DNA of 64,000 nucleotides from Caecibacteroides pullorum (GCF_019239235.1 NZ_JAAZTS010000001.1:186001-250000); one strand, 5' to 3'; shown: positions 9,663 to 18,277, counted from the first letter of the stretch. Translations and numbers: made by a program. The notes: a model not told the origin generated them from the sequence alone.

Positions 9663-9912
9663 TATGCTGCCACTATGGCGGAATGCATGTTTCTTTTTAA
9701 TATATTAAACACGCAAAATGTTGCATATCAGCAAAATAAATTGTATTTTCGCATAGCGAAAATTAAGGCGGAAATCAAAAAAACGACCTCTGTCGCATTG
9801 GATTTCCGCCTACAAAAAAATTTTATATGAACGATAAAAAGAAACACCGGAAGCGGTGCTTCCTGTATCGCTGTGCGCAAAAATAATGTTTTTTCGGAGA
9901 ATAACAAGGAGT
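9663..9912. other. Noncoding upstream part of the ISAs1 element with inverted repeats
   Basis: Two inverted repeats stand out. ATTTTCGC and GCGAAAAT are nearly adjacent around 9746-9764. GGCGGAAATC at 9767-9776 pairs with GATTTCCGCC at 9801-9810, with a small nested CGAC/GTCG hairpin in its loop. The junction between element and host DNA must lie in this region, because the next gene starts without its N-terminal part. I could not fix the exact boundary. Confidence 0.45.
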
Positions 9913-10584
9913 ATGGAGATTATTTTAAATGAAAGAGCCGTGACCCGCGAGAGCCTGGAGAACTGGTGTGCGGGCTTCGTAGGGAAAGAACATGCCCGCC
10001 GGGTGTTGACGCAAACGGCGGACAGCTATCTTTTCAACCCTAATTCGCCTTTCTACAACGAGGCACTCTACGGATTGTATCTGGAGACGTTGCTCGGCAA
10101 GTTGCCGAAGACGGACGCCCGACGCTCCACGTATAGTTTCAGATTGGAACTGGTAAGACGCAACAACGTTGGTAGCCGTGCTACGGATTTTACCTATTAT
10201 CTGCCCGACGGAACGAAGCATACGCTGGCCACCACACCGGTGAAGAACGACCGTCTGCTGCTGATGTTCTACGACCCCGAGTGTGAGTCGTGCCACGAGG
10301 TACTGCTACAGATGGTGGCCGACACGGCACTGGCCGAAGCCGTACGGGCCGGCAAGTTGAGTGTCCTGACCGTCTATACCGAAGGCAATGATGCCGCATG
10401 GCGAAAAGCCTTGCCCGACATGCCCGAAGGCTGGATGGTGGGTACCGACCGCGAGGTGGTGAAGACCGGAGCACTGTACGACCTGAAGGCAATGCCGTCG
10501 CTCTACCTGCTGGACGGAAAGAAAACGGTGCTGCTGAAAGACGCGGCCTACGAAAAAATACGTGCGGCTCTGCAGGAACGCTGA
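9913..10584 (+). pseudogene. DUF5106 thioredoxin-like protein, 5'-truncated
   Basis: 223 aa from the ATG at 9913, but it begins in the middle of a family fold. DUF5106/thioredoxin-like Bacteroides proteins have a signal peptide and ~100 residues of helical DUF5106 domain first; here reading starts near the end of that domain (YLFNPNSPFYNEALYGLYLE). The C-terminal thioredoxin-like domain is complete (ATDFTYYLPDG, then FYDPECESC with C124 and C127, then AMPSLYLLDGKKTVLLKDA). The ISAs1 element directly upstream is the likely cause. Without a signal peptide the product would stay in the cytoplasm, so function is doubtful. Confidence 0.7.
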
Positions 10585-10731
10585 AGCCGTCGCAAAGAGA
10601 AATCGTCGTGAGACGAGCCTGCCTGTCCGGGCTTGGAGAAGCGGGACGGGAATAGCTTATTAATCGTAATAAGCAATTGTTTGTTTTGTTTGTCAAGCCA
10701 TATCGTCAAAAGCGGTATGGCTTGTTTTTTC

Positions 10732-10797
10732 CCAGTCAGACAATCTTTTTTCTCCAGTAAAGGAAATCTTTTTTTCCAGTCAGGGAAAAATATCTGT
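10732..10797 (+). repeat. 22-bp-period array, three units
   Basis: CCAGT recurs at 10732, 10754 and 10776, exactly 22 bp apart, each preceded by a run of T and followed by an A-rich GGAAA-type arm. The third unit, TTTTTCCAGTCAGGGAAAAA, is the clearest dyad. The array lies between the truncated DUF5106 gene and the methyltransferase gene. Confidence 0.7.
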
Positions 10798-10830
10798 GAA
10801 TTAAGGAGAGGAACTTCCCTTCAAATTCTT

Positions 10831-10838
10831 TATTTTTG
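10831..10838 (+). promoter_or_regulatory. Candidate -7 box of the rRNA methyltransferase gene
   Basis: TATTTTTG matches TAnnTTTG, 26 bp before the ATG at 10865. No good TTTG is seen at the -33 position, so the match is partial. Confidence 0.5.
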
Positions 10839-10864
10839 TAGCCGAACATTTCAAGAAATATGCC

Positions 10865-12346
10865 ATGCAACTACCCGCTCCTTTTGTAGACTATGCCCGT
10901 GCCCTGCTGGGCGAAGCAGAATACAATCGTTTTTCCACCGCCCTGCTGGAGGACGAACAACCCGTCAGCATCCGCCTGAACCCTCAGAAGTGGGATAATT
11001 CTCCATTCTCCATTCTTCATTCTCCATTAAAAGAGGTTCCCTGGGCTACCGGTGCTTGCTACCTGGACCAGCGTCTGACGTTTACCTTCGATCCCCTGTT
11101 CCATGCCGGAGGCTACTACGTGCAGGAAGCGTCGTCCATGTTTGTGGAGCAGGCGGTGAGGCGGTATCTGCCGGAGCGGGCAGTGGCGGTGCTTGATCTT
11201 TGTGCGGCTCCGGGCGGCAAGTCGACCCACCTGCGCAGCCTGTTGCCTGCGGGCAGCCTGCTGGTGGCCAACGAGGTGATGCGCAACCGGGTGCAGGTGC
11301 TGGCGGAGAACCTGACGAAGTGGGGACATCCCGATGTCGTAGTGACAAACAGCGATCCGGCGGAGTTCACGTCACTGGAACATCTGTTCGACTGCATCCT
11401 GACCGATGTGCCCTGCTCGGGCGAAGGCATGTTCCGCAAGGACGAGACGGCCATCGGGGAGTGGAGTCCGGAGAATGTGGAAATCTGCTGGCAACGCCAG
11501 CGGCGCATCCTGATGGACATCTGGCCTTGCCTGAATCCGGGTGGACTGTTGGTATATAGTACATGTACCTATAATACGAAAGAGAACGAAGAAAATGTGC
11601 GTTGGTTGTGTCGGGAGTTGGGAGCCGAAGTGCTGCCGCTCGACGTGCCAGCTGAATGGGGGATCACTGGCAATTTGCTGGCTGGAGAAGATTTCCCTGT
11701 CTACCGTTTCTTACCACATAAGACGCAGGGAGAAGGATTCTTCCTGGCCGTGCTGCGCAAGGCGGGCGATGAAGAAGAGGCGGATGGCATGCGAATGGCG
11801 CAGATGGGGCGGCCGAATGCGGATAAGCTAATCTCGGGTAAACAGAAAGGAAAGAAGGGAAACGGCGGTAAAGCTGCCTCTTCGATGGCTTTCGGCAAGG
11901 AGCAGCTGGCAGCGGTACAAGGCTGGCTGCGCGGGGCGGAAGGATACAGCCTGATGCCCGAGGGACAGACGCTGACTGCCTTCGCTACGTCGTGGCTCCC
12001 AGTGTTGTCGGCTTTGAAGCAGCATGTCCGTGTGTTGCAGGCCGGCGTGACGCTGGCCGAGGCGAAAGGGAAGGATTGCGTTCCTGCCCATGCACTGGCC
12101 ATGAGCAGCCTGCTTCGCCGTGAAGCTTTCGCCTGCGAAGAGGTGGACTATCCGACGGCCATTGCTTATCTACGCAAAGAGGCCGTCACCCTTTCGGGCG
12201 CGGCCCCTCGCGGTTTTGTATTGCTTACTTATCGGGATTTTCCTCTTGGCTTTGTGAAGAATGTCGGCAACCGGGCCAACAACCTTTATCCGCAGGAGTG
12301 GCGCATCCGTAGCGGCTACCTGCCGGAAGAAATAAGAATCTTATAG
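10865..12346 (+). CDS. rRNA (cytosine-C5-)-methyltransferase, RsmF/RsmB family
   Basis: 493 aa. It shows the NOL1/NOP2/Sun m5C methyltransferase signature: SAM-binding motif LDLCAAPGGKSTHL, motif IV DVPCSGEGMF with Cys184, and motif VI STCTYN with Cys234, the two cysteines used for catalysis and release. The C-terminal ~150 residues match the RsmF-type tail (YRDFPLGFVKNVGNRANNLY). Residues ~45-55 are encoded by four ATTCTYC heptamers and have no counterpart I know in the family. The gene is convergent with the tolC-like gene and overlaps it by 6 bp. The exact target base is not inferable. Confidence 0.85.
   Translation: MQLPAPFVDYARALLGEAEYNRFSTALLEDEQPVSIRLNPQKWDNSPFSILHSPLKEVPWATGACYLDQRLTFTFDPLFHAGGYYVQEASSMFVEQAVRRYLPERAVAVLDLCAAPGGKSTHLRSLLPAGSLLVANEVMRNRVQVLAENLTKWGHPDVVVTNSDPAEFTSLEHLFDCILTDVPCSGEGMFRKDETAIGEWSPENVEICWQRQRRILMDIWPCLNPGGLLVYSTCTYNTKENEENVRWLCRELGAEVLPLDVPAEWGITGNLLAGEDFPVYRFLPHKTQGEGFFLAVLRKAGDEEEADGMRMAQMGRPNADKLISGKQKGKKGNGGKAASSMAFGKEQLAAVQGWLRGAEGYSLMPEGQTLTAFATSWLPVLSALKQHVRVLQAGVTLAEAKGKDCVPAHALAMSSLLRREAFACEEVDYPTAIAYLRKEAVTLSGAAPRGFVLLTYRDFPLGFVKNVGNRANNLYPQEWRIRSGYLPEEIRIL
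10998..11028 (+). repeat. Heptamer repeat inside a coding sequence
   Basis: Four tandem 7-mers, ATTCTCC, ATTCTCC, ATTCTTC and ATTCTCC, followed by a partial ATT, lie in frame in the methyltransferase gene and encode an Asn-Ser-Pro-Phe-Ser-Ile-Leu-His-Ser-Pro stretch. A related heptamer run in the other orientation lies at 16837-16864. Confidence 0.85.
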
Positions 12347-13567
12347 CCGGCTCTTATAGATTTTAGCCATCACTTTCTGATACTGGTTTTCCAGCTGTAA
12401 CAGATTGGCCTGGCTCTGGTAGATGACGGAGACTTCGACGAAGTACTCGATCATGCTGATCTGTCCGCCGTCCAGTGCCTGACGCAGCAGCTTCAGGTCC
12501 TGCTGGCGGCCGAAGGTCTCGGCATACTCCTGCATGGAGGCGTGGAGGTTGCAGGCCTCGTCGTAGAGCTGCCACAGGGCGGTGCTGGCGCTGAGGCGGG
12601 CGTTCTCTTCGCGGAAGTCGGCGCTGAGGGCCTGCGAACGGGCGGCCTTCACCTTGCCGTGGTTCTGGAAGATGGGGAACGAGAAACCCACCACCAGACC
12701 GTTCAGCGGATGGCGGCTCTCGGTGTTGCGGCGGTAGCCCAGCTCCAGGCCGGGCAGCCAACCCTGACGGCTGACGGACAGCTGCTTCTGTGCCGCCTGG
12801 CTCTCCTGCCGGAGCGAGAGCAGGGCAGGGTCGGAGGCCAGCAGCTCTTCGCACAGCGGGCCGAAGTCGGCAGGCAGGGGGACGGAAGGATAGTCCGTCA
12901 GGCCCAGGTTCTGCGCCGTGGCGGCGGCAGGTCCGTCGGGCATGGGGCGGCCGGGGACGAGCGACAGGTTGCCGTTCAGGGTCGTGAGTTCCTTCAGCTT
13001 GCTGTCCAGTGCCGTGCGGTTCATGCGGGCCTCGGTGCGTACGTTCAGCAGTTCCAGGTTGATTTTATTGGTTTCCAGCGTGCTGGCGTCGCCCGTCTCC
13101 AGGCGGCGGCGGTAGTAGGCGGCCAGCTCCTCGGCATTCTTCAGCCGTTCGTCCAGCAGCTGCTGCTGGCGGCTGAGGTGGATGATGTCGAGGCAGGCTT
13201 CCTGTGCCTGGAGCAGGATGGCCTGCCGCTGGGCGTTGGCCTGCGCGTCCAGTGAGTTGGCCTTGAGGCGGTTCAGGCGGGCACGGCTGACGTAGAGCGA
13301 GGGGAAGTCGAAGCTCTGGGCAATGACCAGCTCGCCTACGGTGATGTTTTTGTCCTGCGAGTCCCACAGGTGGGCATACGACAGGGTGGGGTCGGCCAGG
13401 TTGTTCGAGGCACGGTTCTCCAGCTTCTGTGCCTCCGTGGTACGGGCGTTGGCCTGCAGTTCCTTGTTGTTGGCCTCCACCTGCTGGAGGATGGCTTCGA
13501 TGCCGCTTTGGGCGTGCACCCCTGCCGCCAGGGCAAGGCATGCACAGATGATTATTGTCTTCTTCAT
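12341..13567 (-). CDS. TolC family outer membrane efflux protein (CusC/CzcC-like)
   Basis: 408 aa. A signal peptide ends near residue 20 (AGVHAQ). The rest is alpha-helical with the two pseudo-repeated coiled-coil halves of TolC proteins (VEANNKELQANART, then YRRRLETGDASTLETNKI in the first half; ASDPALLSLRQE, then YRRNTESRHPLNGL in the second). It would be the outer membrane channel of the tripartite pump encoded upstream. Its start overlaps the end of the RND gene by 4 bp, showing coupling. The C-terminal end overlaps the convergent methyltransferase gene by 6 bp. Confidence 0.85.
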   Translation of the reverse strand: MKKTIIICACLALAAGVHAQSGIEAILQQVEANNKELQANARTTEAQKLENRASNNLADPTLSYAHLWDSQDKNITVGELVIAQSFDFPSLYVSRARLNRLKANSLDAQANAQRQAILLQAQEACLDIIHLSRQQQLLDERLKNAEELAAYYRRRLETGDASTLETNKINLELLNVRTEARMNRTALDSKLKELTTLNGNLSLVPGRPMPDGPAAATAQNLGLTDYPSVPLPADFGPLCEELLASDPALLSLRQESQAAQKQLSVSRQGWLPGLELGYRRNTESRHPLNGLVVGFSFPIFQNHGKVKAARSQALSADFREENARLSASTALWQLYDEACNLHASMQEYAETFGRQQDLKLLRQALDGGQISMIEYFVEVSVIYQSQANLLQLENQYQKVMAKIYKSRL

Positions 13568-16500
13568 TTCTTCTTGGTGTGTATGAGCAGATAAACGATG
13601 GGGATGATGAACCCGTTGAGGAAGGTCGACGTCAGCAGACCGCCGAGGATGACCTTCGCCATGGGGCTCTGTATCTCGTTACCGGGCAGGTCGCCGCCCA
13701 GGGCCAGCGGGATGAGGGCCAGCGCACTGCTGAGGGCCGTCATCAGGATGGGGTTCAGACGGTCGAGCGAGCCGCGGATGATGCTGTCGTGCAGCGAGTA
13801 GCCTTCCACGCGCTGCAGGTGGTTGTAGTGGCTGATGAGCAACATACCGTTGCGCGTGGCGATGCCGAACAGCGAGATGAAGCCGATGATGGCCGGAATG
13901 CTCACCTCGCCGGTGGTCAGCAGCAGGGCGAAGACACCTCCGATGAGGGCCAGCGGCAGGTTGATGAGGATGACGGCGCTCTCCCTGACGCTGCGGAACT
14001 CGTGGTAGAGCAGCAGGAAGATGACGACGATGGACATCAGTGACGTCAGCAGCAGCGTGCGGCTGGCCGCCTGCTCGCTCTCGAACTGGCCGCCGTATTC
14101 CACATGGTAGCCTTCGGGCAGCTTGATGTCGGCGTCGATGCGGGCCTGGATGTCGGTCACCACGGAGCGCAGGTCGCGGTCGGCCACGTTGGCCGAGATG
14201 ACTATCTTGCGCTTCACGTTCTCGCGGCTGATGCTGTTGGGGCCCATGGACGAGCGGATGTCGGCCACATAGTTGAGCGGCACCTGACGGCCGTCGCCCG
14301 TGTCAATCATCAGGTCGCCTATCTTCGAGGCCTGGTCGCGCAGGTCGTCGCGCAGGCGGACGGTGAGGTTGAACGACTTGCCCTGCTCGTAGACCTGCGA
14401 CACGGCCTCGCCCGCCAGGCAGGCGTTGACGTACTCGGCAAACTGGGGCAGGGTGATGCCGTAGCGGGCCAGCATCTCGCGGCGGGGCGTCAGCGTCAGC
14501 TGCGGACGCTCGATCTGCTGCTCCACGGTGAGGTCGGCCACGCCCTCGACGTCCTGTATCTTGTCCCTTATCTGGCTGGCGAGGCTGAACATGCGGTTCA
14601 GGTCGTCGCCGAAGAGCTTGATGGCGATGTTGGCTTTTGTGCCGCTGAGCATGGCGTCGATGCGGTGGCTGATGGGCTGGCCTATCTCGACGTTGACGCC
14701 GGACAGGGTGGCGAGCTTCTCGCGCACCTCGGCCACCACCTCGCTGCGCGAACGGTCTGTCAGCTCGAAGGGGGCCTCGATTTCCGACCCGTTCACGCCG
14801 CGCGAATGTTCGTCCAGCTCGGCGCGGCCGGTCTTGCGGGCCACGGTCTGGATTTCGGGCACGGTGAGCAGCAGTTCCTCGGCCCGTCGGCCGATGGCGT
14901 CGCTCTCTTCGAGCGAGATGCCCGGCAGCGAGGAGAGGTTGATGGTGAACGACCCTTCGTTGAAGGGCGGCAGGAACGAGCGGCCCAGGGTGAAGAACAG
15001 GCCCAGGGCGACGGCGAAGAGTGCGACGGTGCAGCCCAGCACGGCACGCTTTTGTTGTAAAGCTTTTTCGAGCACGATGCCGTAGACCTTCTTCAGCGTG
15101 CGGGCCACGGCGGAGTCGCCCGAATCGGCCCCACAGGTACTTCTGGAGGGGGGTGCCGGAGACTCTAAGGAGTCGTCGCCCGAAACTCTAGGGAGTCTTG
15201 CTTCATGACTCCCTAGAGTCTCAGCCTGTAACTCTAGGGAGTCTTCGGGGCTGACTTCGGGGTGTATCTGAATGTCTTCAGAATGTTTATCTTCTTTACT
15301 GCGAAGCAGGTACGAGCAGAGCACGGGCGTCAGCGTCAGCGCCACTACCGTCGAGGCGGCCAGGGCGGTGATGAAGGCGATGCCCAGCGGGACGAGCATG
15401 CGCCCCTCCATGCCGCTCAGGAAGAACAGGGGCACGAAGCTGACGACGATGATGAGCGTGGAGTTGAGGATGGGCATGCGCACCTCGCGCGAGGCGTTGA
15501 ACACTACCTGCAGCACGGGCAGACGGCGCTCGGGCGGCAGGAGGCGGTTTTCGTGCAGGCGGCGCCAGACGTTCTCCACATCGACGATGGCGTCATCGAC
15601 CAGCGAACCGATGGCGATGGCCATACCGCCCAGACTCATGGTGTTGATGGTGAGCCCCATGTAGTGGAGCACCAGCACGGACACGACGAGCGACAGGGGC
15701 AGGGTGACGAGCGAGATGAGGGTCGTCCGCACGTTGGCCAGGAAGAGGAACAGCACGATGACCACGAAGATGCCGCCTTCGACGAGCGACTTGCGCACGT
15801 TGCCGATGGAGCTTTCGATGAAGCGGCTCTGGCGGAAGATGTCGGTCGATACCTTCACGTCGGGGGGCAGGTTCTTCTGCAGGTCCTGGAGGGCGGCTTC
15901 CAGCTTGCCGGTCAGCTCCAGCGTGCTGGTGGCGGGCTGCTTGGTCACGGTGAGCAGCACGGCGGGTTTGGCGCGTTCCGAAGCCAGTCCCAGCTTGGGC
16001 GTCTGCGCGCCGATGCGCACGTCGGCCACGTCTTCCAGCAGGACGGGGGCGGCGAGTGAGCCGTCACTGTCCGTAGCGGACTTTACCACGGTCTTGCCCA
16101 GCAGTTCGGTGTTGGTCGTAGCTGTCAGTCCGCGCACGATGTACTCGTTGCCGTATTCGTAGATGACGCCTCCGTTGGCGTTGAGGTTCATGCCGCGGGT
16201 GGCACTGAGCACCTGGCCCAACGTGACGCCGTAGTGGCGCATGCGCTCGGGGTCGAGCTGTATCTGGTATTCCTTGATGTCGCCTCCCAGCACGGCCACC
16301 TGCGCCACGCCTCCAGTGGAGAGCAGGCGCGGACGGATGGTCCAGTCGGCCAGCGTGCGCAGGTCGAGCATGGAGGTGGAGTCGGCCGTGAGGCCCACGA
16401 TCATCATCTCGCCCAGAATGGACGACTGCGGTCCCAGCGTCGGCTTGCCCACGCTTTCAGGCAGTTCTTCGGCCACGAGCGAGAGCTTTTCGCTGACAAT

Positions 16501-16824
16501 CTGTCGGGCCAGGTAGATGTCCGTGTCCCAGTCGAATTCCACCCAGACCACGGAGAAGCTGTGGGTGGACGAAGAGCGTACGCGGCGCACGTGTGTGGCG
16601 CCGTTGACGGCGGTTTCGATGGGGAAGGTGACGAGCTGTTCCACCTCCTCGGCTGCCATGCCGTTGGCTTCGGTCATGACGACCACGGTCGGCGCGGTGA
16701 GGTCGGGGAACACGTCCACTTCCGTGTGCATGGCGGTGTAGGTACCGCCCACGAGCAACAGCACCGAGGCGACGAGCACCAGGATGCGGTTCTGTAGGGA
16801 GAAGTGTATGATTTTGTTGAGCAT
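13564..16824 (-). CDS. CusA/CzcA family RND heavy-metal efflux pump
   Basis: 1086 aa. The inner membrane proton-driven pump. It opens with the family start (IIHFSLQNRILVLVASVLLL, then EVDVFPDLTAPTVVV), and the TM4 region has the acidic motif GSLVDDAIVDVENV that carries proton relay in heavy-metal RND proteins. A second half repeats the fold (LSGTKANIAIKLFG, then LINLPLALIGGVFAL). Residues ~524-568, in the cytoplasmic segment after the first membrane half, are encoded by a 23-bp repeat array and have odd composition (SGDDSLESPAPPSRST). The insert keeps the frame. The metal, copper/silver or zinc/cobalt, cannot be told from sequence alone. Confidence 0.9.
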   Translation of the reverse strand: MLNKIIHFSLQNRILVLVASVLLLVGGTYTAMHTEVDVFPDLTAPTVVVMTEANGMAAEEVEQLVTFPIETAVNGATHVRRVRSSSTHSFSVVWVEFDWDTDIYLARQIVSEKLSLVAEELPESVGKPTLGPQSSILGEMMIVGLTADSTSMLDLRTLADWTIRPRLLSTGGVAQVAVLGGDIKEYQIQLDPERMRHYGVTLGQVLSATRGMNLNANGGVIYEYGNEYIVRGLTATTNTELLGKTVVKSATDSDGSLAAPVLLEDVADVRIGAQTPKLGLASERAKPAVLLTVTKQPATSTLELTGKLEAALQDLQKNLPPDVKVSTDIFRQSRFIESSIGNVRKSLVEGGIFVVIVLFLFLANVRTTLISLVTLPLSLVVSVLVLHYMGLTINTMSLGGMAIAIGSLVDDAIVDVENVWRRLHENRLLPPERRLPVLQVVFNASREVRMPILNSTLIIVVSFVPLFFLSGMEGRMLVPLGIAFITALAASTVVALTLTPVLCSYLLRSKEDKHSEDIQIHPEVSPEDSLELQAETLGSHEARLPRVSGDDSLESPAPPSRSTCGADSGDSAVARTLKKVYGIVLEKALQQKRAVLGCTVALFAVALGLFFTLGRSFLPPFNEGSFTINLSSLPGISLEESDAIGRRAEELLLTVPEIQTVARKTGRAELDEHSRGVNGSEIEAPFELTDRSRSEVVAEVREKLATLSGVNVEIGQPISHRIDAMLSGTKANIAIKLFGDDLNRMFSLASQIRDKIQDVEGVADLTVEQQIERPQLTLTPRREMLARYGITLPQFAEYVNACLAGEAVSQVYEQGKSFNLTVRLRDDLRDQASKIGDLMIDTGDGRQVPLNYVADIRSSMGPNSISRENVKRKIVISANVADRDLRSVVTDIQARIDADIKLPEGYHVEYGGQFESEQAASRTLLLTSLMSIVVIFLLLYHEFRSVRESAVILINLPLALIGGVFALLLTTGEVSIPAIIGFISLFGIATRNGMLLISHYNHLQRVEGYSLHDSIIRGSLDRLNPILMTALSSALALIPLALGGDLPGNEIQSPMAKVILGGLLTSTFLNGFIIPIVYLLIHTKKK
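15162..15253. repeat. 23-bp-period palindromic array inside the RND pump gene
   Basis: Four units start at 15162, 15185, 15208 and 15231, exactly 23 bp apart. The cores are ACTCTAAGGAGTC, ACTCTAGGGAGTC, its inverse-type ACTCCCTAGAGTC, and ACTCTAGGGAGTC, with GACTC/GAGTC arms. The array is in frame and adds a polar, Ser/Glu/Pro-rich loop to the protein. Confidence 0.85.
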
Positions 16825-16924
16825 AACTTGTTAAATGAAGAATTAAGAATGAAGAACGAAGAATTCCTGTGTATGGAAATTCTTCATTAGGAAGCGCAGC
16901 TTCCATTCTTCATTTTTCGTTTAA
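16825..16924. repeat. Intergenic heptamer run and GGAAGC palindrome
   Basis: Between the adaptor and pump genes. Four 7-mers (GAAGAAT, TAAGAAT, GAAGAAC, GAAGAAT) occupy 16837-16864. ATTCTTCATT occurs at 16879-16888 and 16905-16914, flanking the hairpin AGGAAGCGCAGCTTCC. GAAGAATT and AATTCTTC arms can also pair. The region would sit between two genes of one operon in the mRNA. Confidence 0.75.
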
Positions 16925-18166
16925 TTAGTGTTCATGACTATGCGCCGGAAGTGCGTTCGCCGCTCCGGCCAGTTTCACCTGATAGGCACCGCGGGTCACG
17001 AGGCGGTCGCCGGCCTTCAGCCCGCTGAGCACCTGCACGCGCTGGCCGTTGTCGGCACCCAGGGTGACGAGCTGCTTGCGGTAGCACTCCTCGTCCAGCT
17101 GCAGGTAGACGTAGAAGCTGCCCTGTTCTTCGGTCAGGGCCGAGCGGGGCACGCTGATGACACCCTCCATCGGGCGGGCCAGCAGGTAAATCTCGACGAA
17201 GGAGCCGGGCACCACGTCGCCGCGGTTGTCGAACTCGAAGGTCACGGGGATGTAGTAGCTGCCTTCGCCCGAGGCTTTGCCGTAGGACAGCAGACGGCCG
17301 TTCAGGTCTTGCAGGGCATACACCTTGCTGTTATAGGGCGTGCAGAAGTTGGCCGAGGTAATGGCGGGCAGCGAGGCATAGTACTTCTCCGACACGTCGG
17401 CGCGGAGGAAGAGGCGGCGGTTCTGTGTGATGCTCACCAGCGGCTGGCCCACGGTGACGTAGTCGCCTTCCTTCACCAGCAGGCTCTTCACGTAGCCGCC
17501 TATGGGAGCGGTGACGGCCTGCCCGCGGTCGGTGTGGTTCTTGGCCACGGCCTCGTAGCTGATGCGGGCGTTCTCGTACGCCTGTTTGGCCTGAGCGAAG
17601 TCCTTCTCAGAGACGATGCGGCTCTCTACGAGTGCCTGCATGCGTTCGTATTCCTTCTTCGACACCTCGTAGGCTACACGGGCTTTCTGCACGGGGTCGC
17701 CCTCGGCGATGTTGCCCGACGAAAGCAGGACGAGCGGCATGCCTTCGCGTACGCTCATGCCCTCGGTTACCTTTCCCTTGAACGACACGACACCTGCCAC
17801 GGTGGCTACGGCTACCCGTTCGTCACCCTGCGCGGCCAGTACCTGCCCGCTGGTCTTGATGACCTGGGTGAAGTTGCCCGGTTCTACGGTACCTGTCTCT
17901 ACGCCTGCGGCCTGTGCCTTGGCGGGCGGCATGACGATTTCGTCCGAGGCGCCTTCGGCGTGTCCCTCTTCTTCAGCATGTGCGTCTCCTTCATGGTCGT
18001 GGCTGTGGCCTGCTTCCTCGTGGGCATGCTGTTCGTGGTCATGGTCATGTTCGTGGTTGTGGGCTTCGGTAGCATGGTCGTGCCCTTCGTGTCCGTGGTC
18101 GGACTGGCTGTTGCAGGAGCCCAGCGACCATGCGACGAGGACTCCCAGAAATATCAGTTTCTTCAT
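16925..18166 (-). CDS. RND efflux periplasmic adaptor (CusB/CzcB-like), His-rich
   Basis: 413 aa from the ATG at 18166, chosen because it starts a lipoprotein signal (LVAWSLGSC, lipidated Cys at 18). Residues ~20-75 are an extreme His/Glu/Asp-rich stretch (DHGHEGHDHATEAHNHEHDH and similar), a likely metal-binding arm. The rest is a membrane fusion protein: barrel-sandwich halves (VAGVVSFKGKVTEGMSVREG, then APIGGYVKSLLVKEGDYVTV) around a helical hairpin, then beta-barrel and proximal domains. It bridges the pump and the TolC-like channel. It has its own promoter at 18219-18226. Confidence 0.9.
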   Translation of the reverse strand: MKKLIFLGVLVAWSLGSCNSQSDHGHEGHDHATEAHNHEHDHDHEQHAHEEAGHSHDHEGDAHAEEEGHAEGASDEIVMPPAKAQAAGVETGTVEPGNFTQVIKTSGQVLAAQGDERVAVATVAGVVSFKGKVTEGMSVREGMPLVLLSSGNIAEGDPVQKARVAYEVSKKEYERMQALVESRIVSEKDFAQAKQAYENARISYEAVAKNHTDRGQAVTAPIGGYVKSLLVKEGDYVTVGQPLVSITQNRRLFLRADVSEKYYASLPAITSANFCTPYNSKVYALQDLNGRLLSYGKASGEGSYYIPVTFEFDNRGDVVPGSFVEIYLLARPMEGVISVPRSALTEEQGSFYVYLQLDEECYRKQLVTLGADNGQRVQVLSGLKAGDRLVTRGAYQVKLAGAANALPAHSHEH

Positions 18167-18218
18167 TGATAGATGTGGATTAAGTTCTTGCAAAATAAAC
18201 AGAAGTAATTTCCGGTTG

Positions 18219-18226
18219 CAAAAGTA
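18219..18226 (-). promoter_or_regulatory. Promoter -7 box of the metal efflux operon
   Basis: On the minus strand TACTTTTG fits TAnnTTTG. It implies transcription starting near 18214 with a leader of about 48 nt before the adaptor ATG at 18166. The half-site GGTTGCA at 18214-18220 overlaps it. Confidence 0.6.
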
Positions 18227-18238
18227 ATGCACGGAGGC

Positions 18239-18253
18239 TGCAACCGGGTTGCA
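18239..18253. promoter_or_regulatory. Palindromic candidate operator for the metal efflux operon
   Basis: TGCAACCGGGTTGCA is a perfect 7-bp inverted repeat with a one-base centre, 12 bp upstream of the -7 box, where a repressor or activator of the MerR/ArsR/Fur type would bind. A third GGTTGCA half-site overlaps the -7 box. A second dyad, TGTGCAGATGCACA, lies at 18255-18268. No regulator gene for it is in the immediate operon. Confidence 0.55.
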
Positions 18254-18277
18254 ATGTGCAGATGCACACGGCAATGC

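Noticed and set aside
14104..16797. Long open frames antisense to the RND pump gene
   Set aside because: Shadows of a GC-rich gene; their protein sequences are low in hydrophobic order and rich in His, Gly and Val without motifs.
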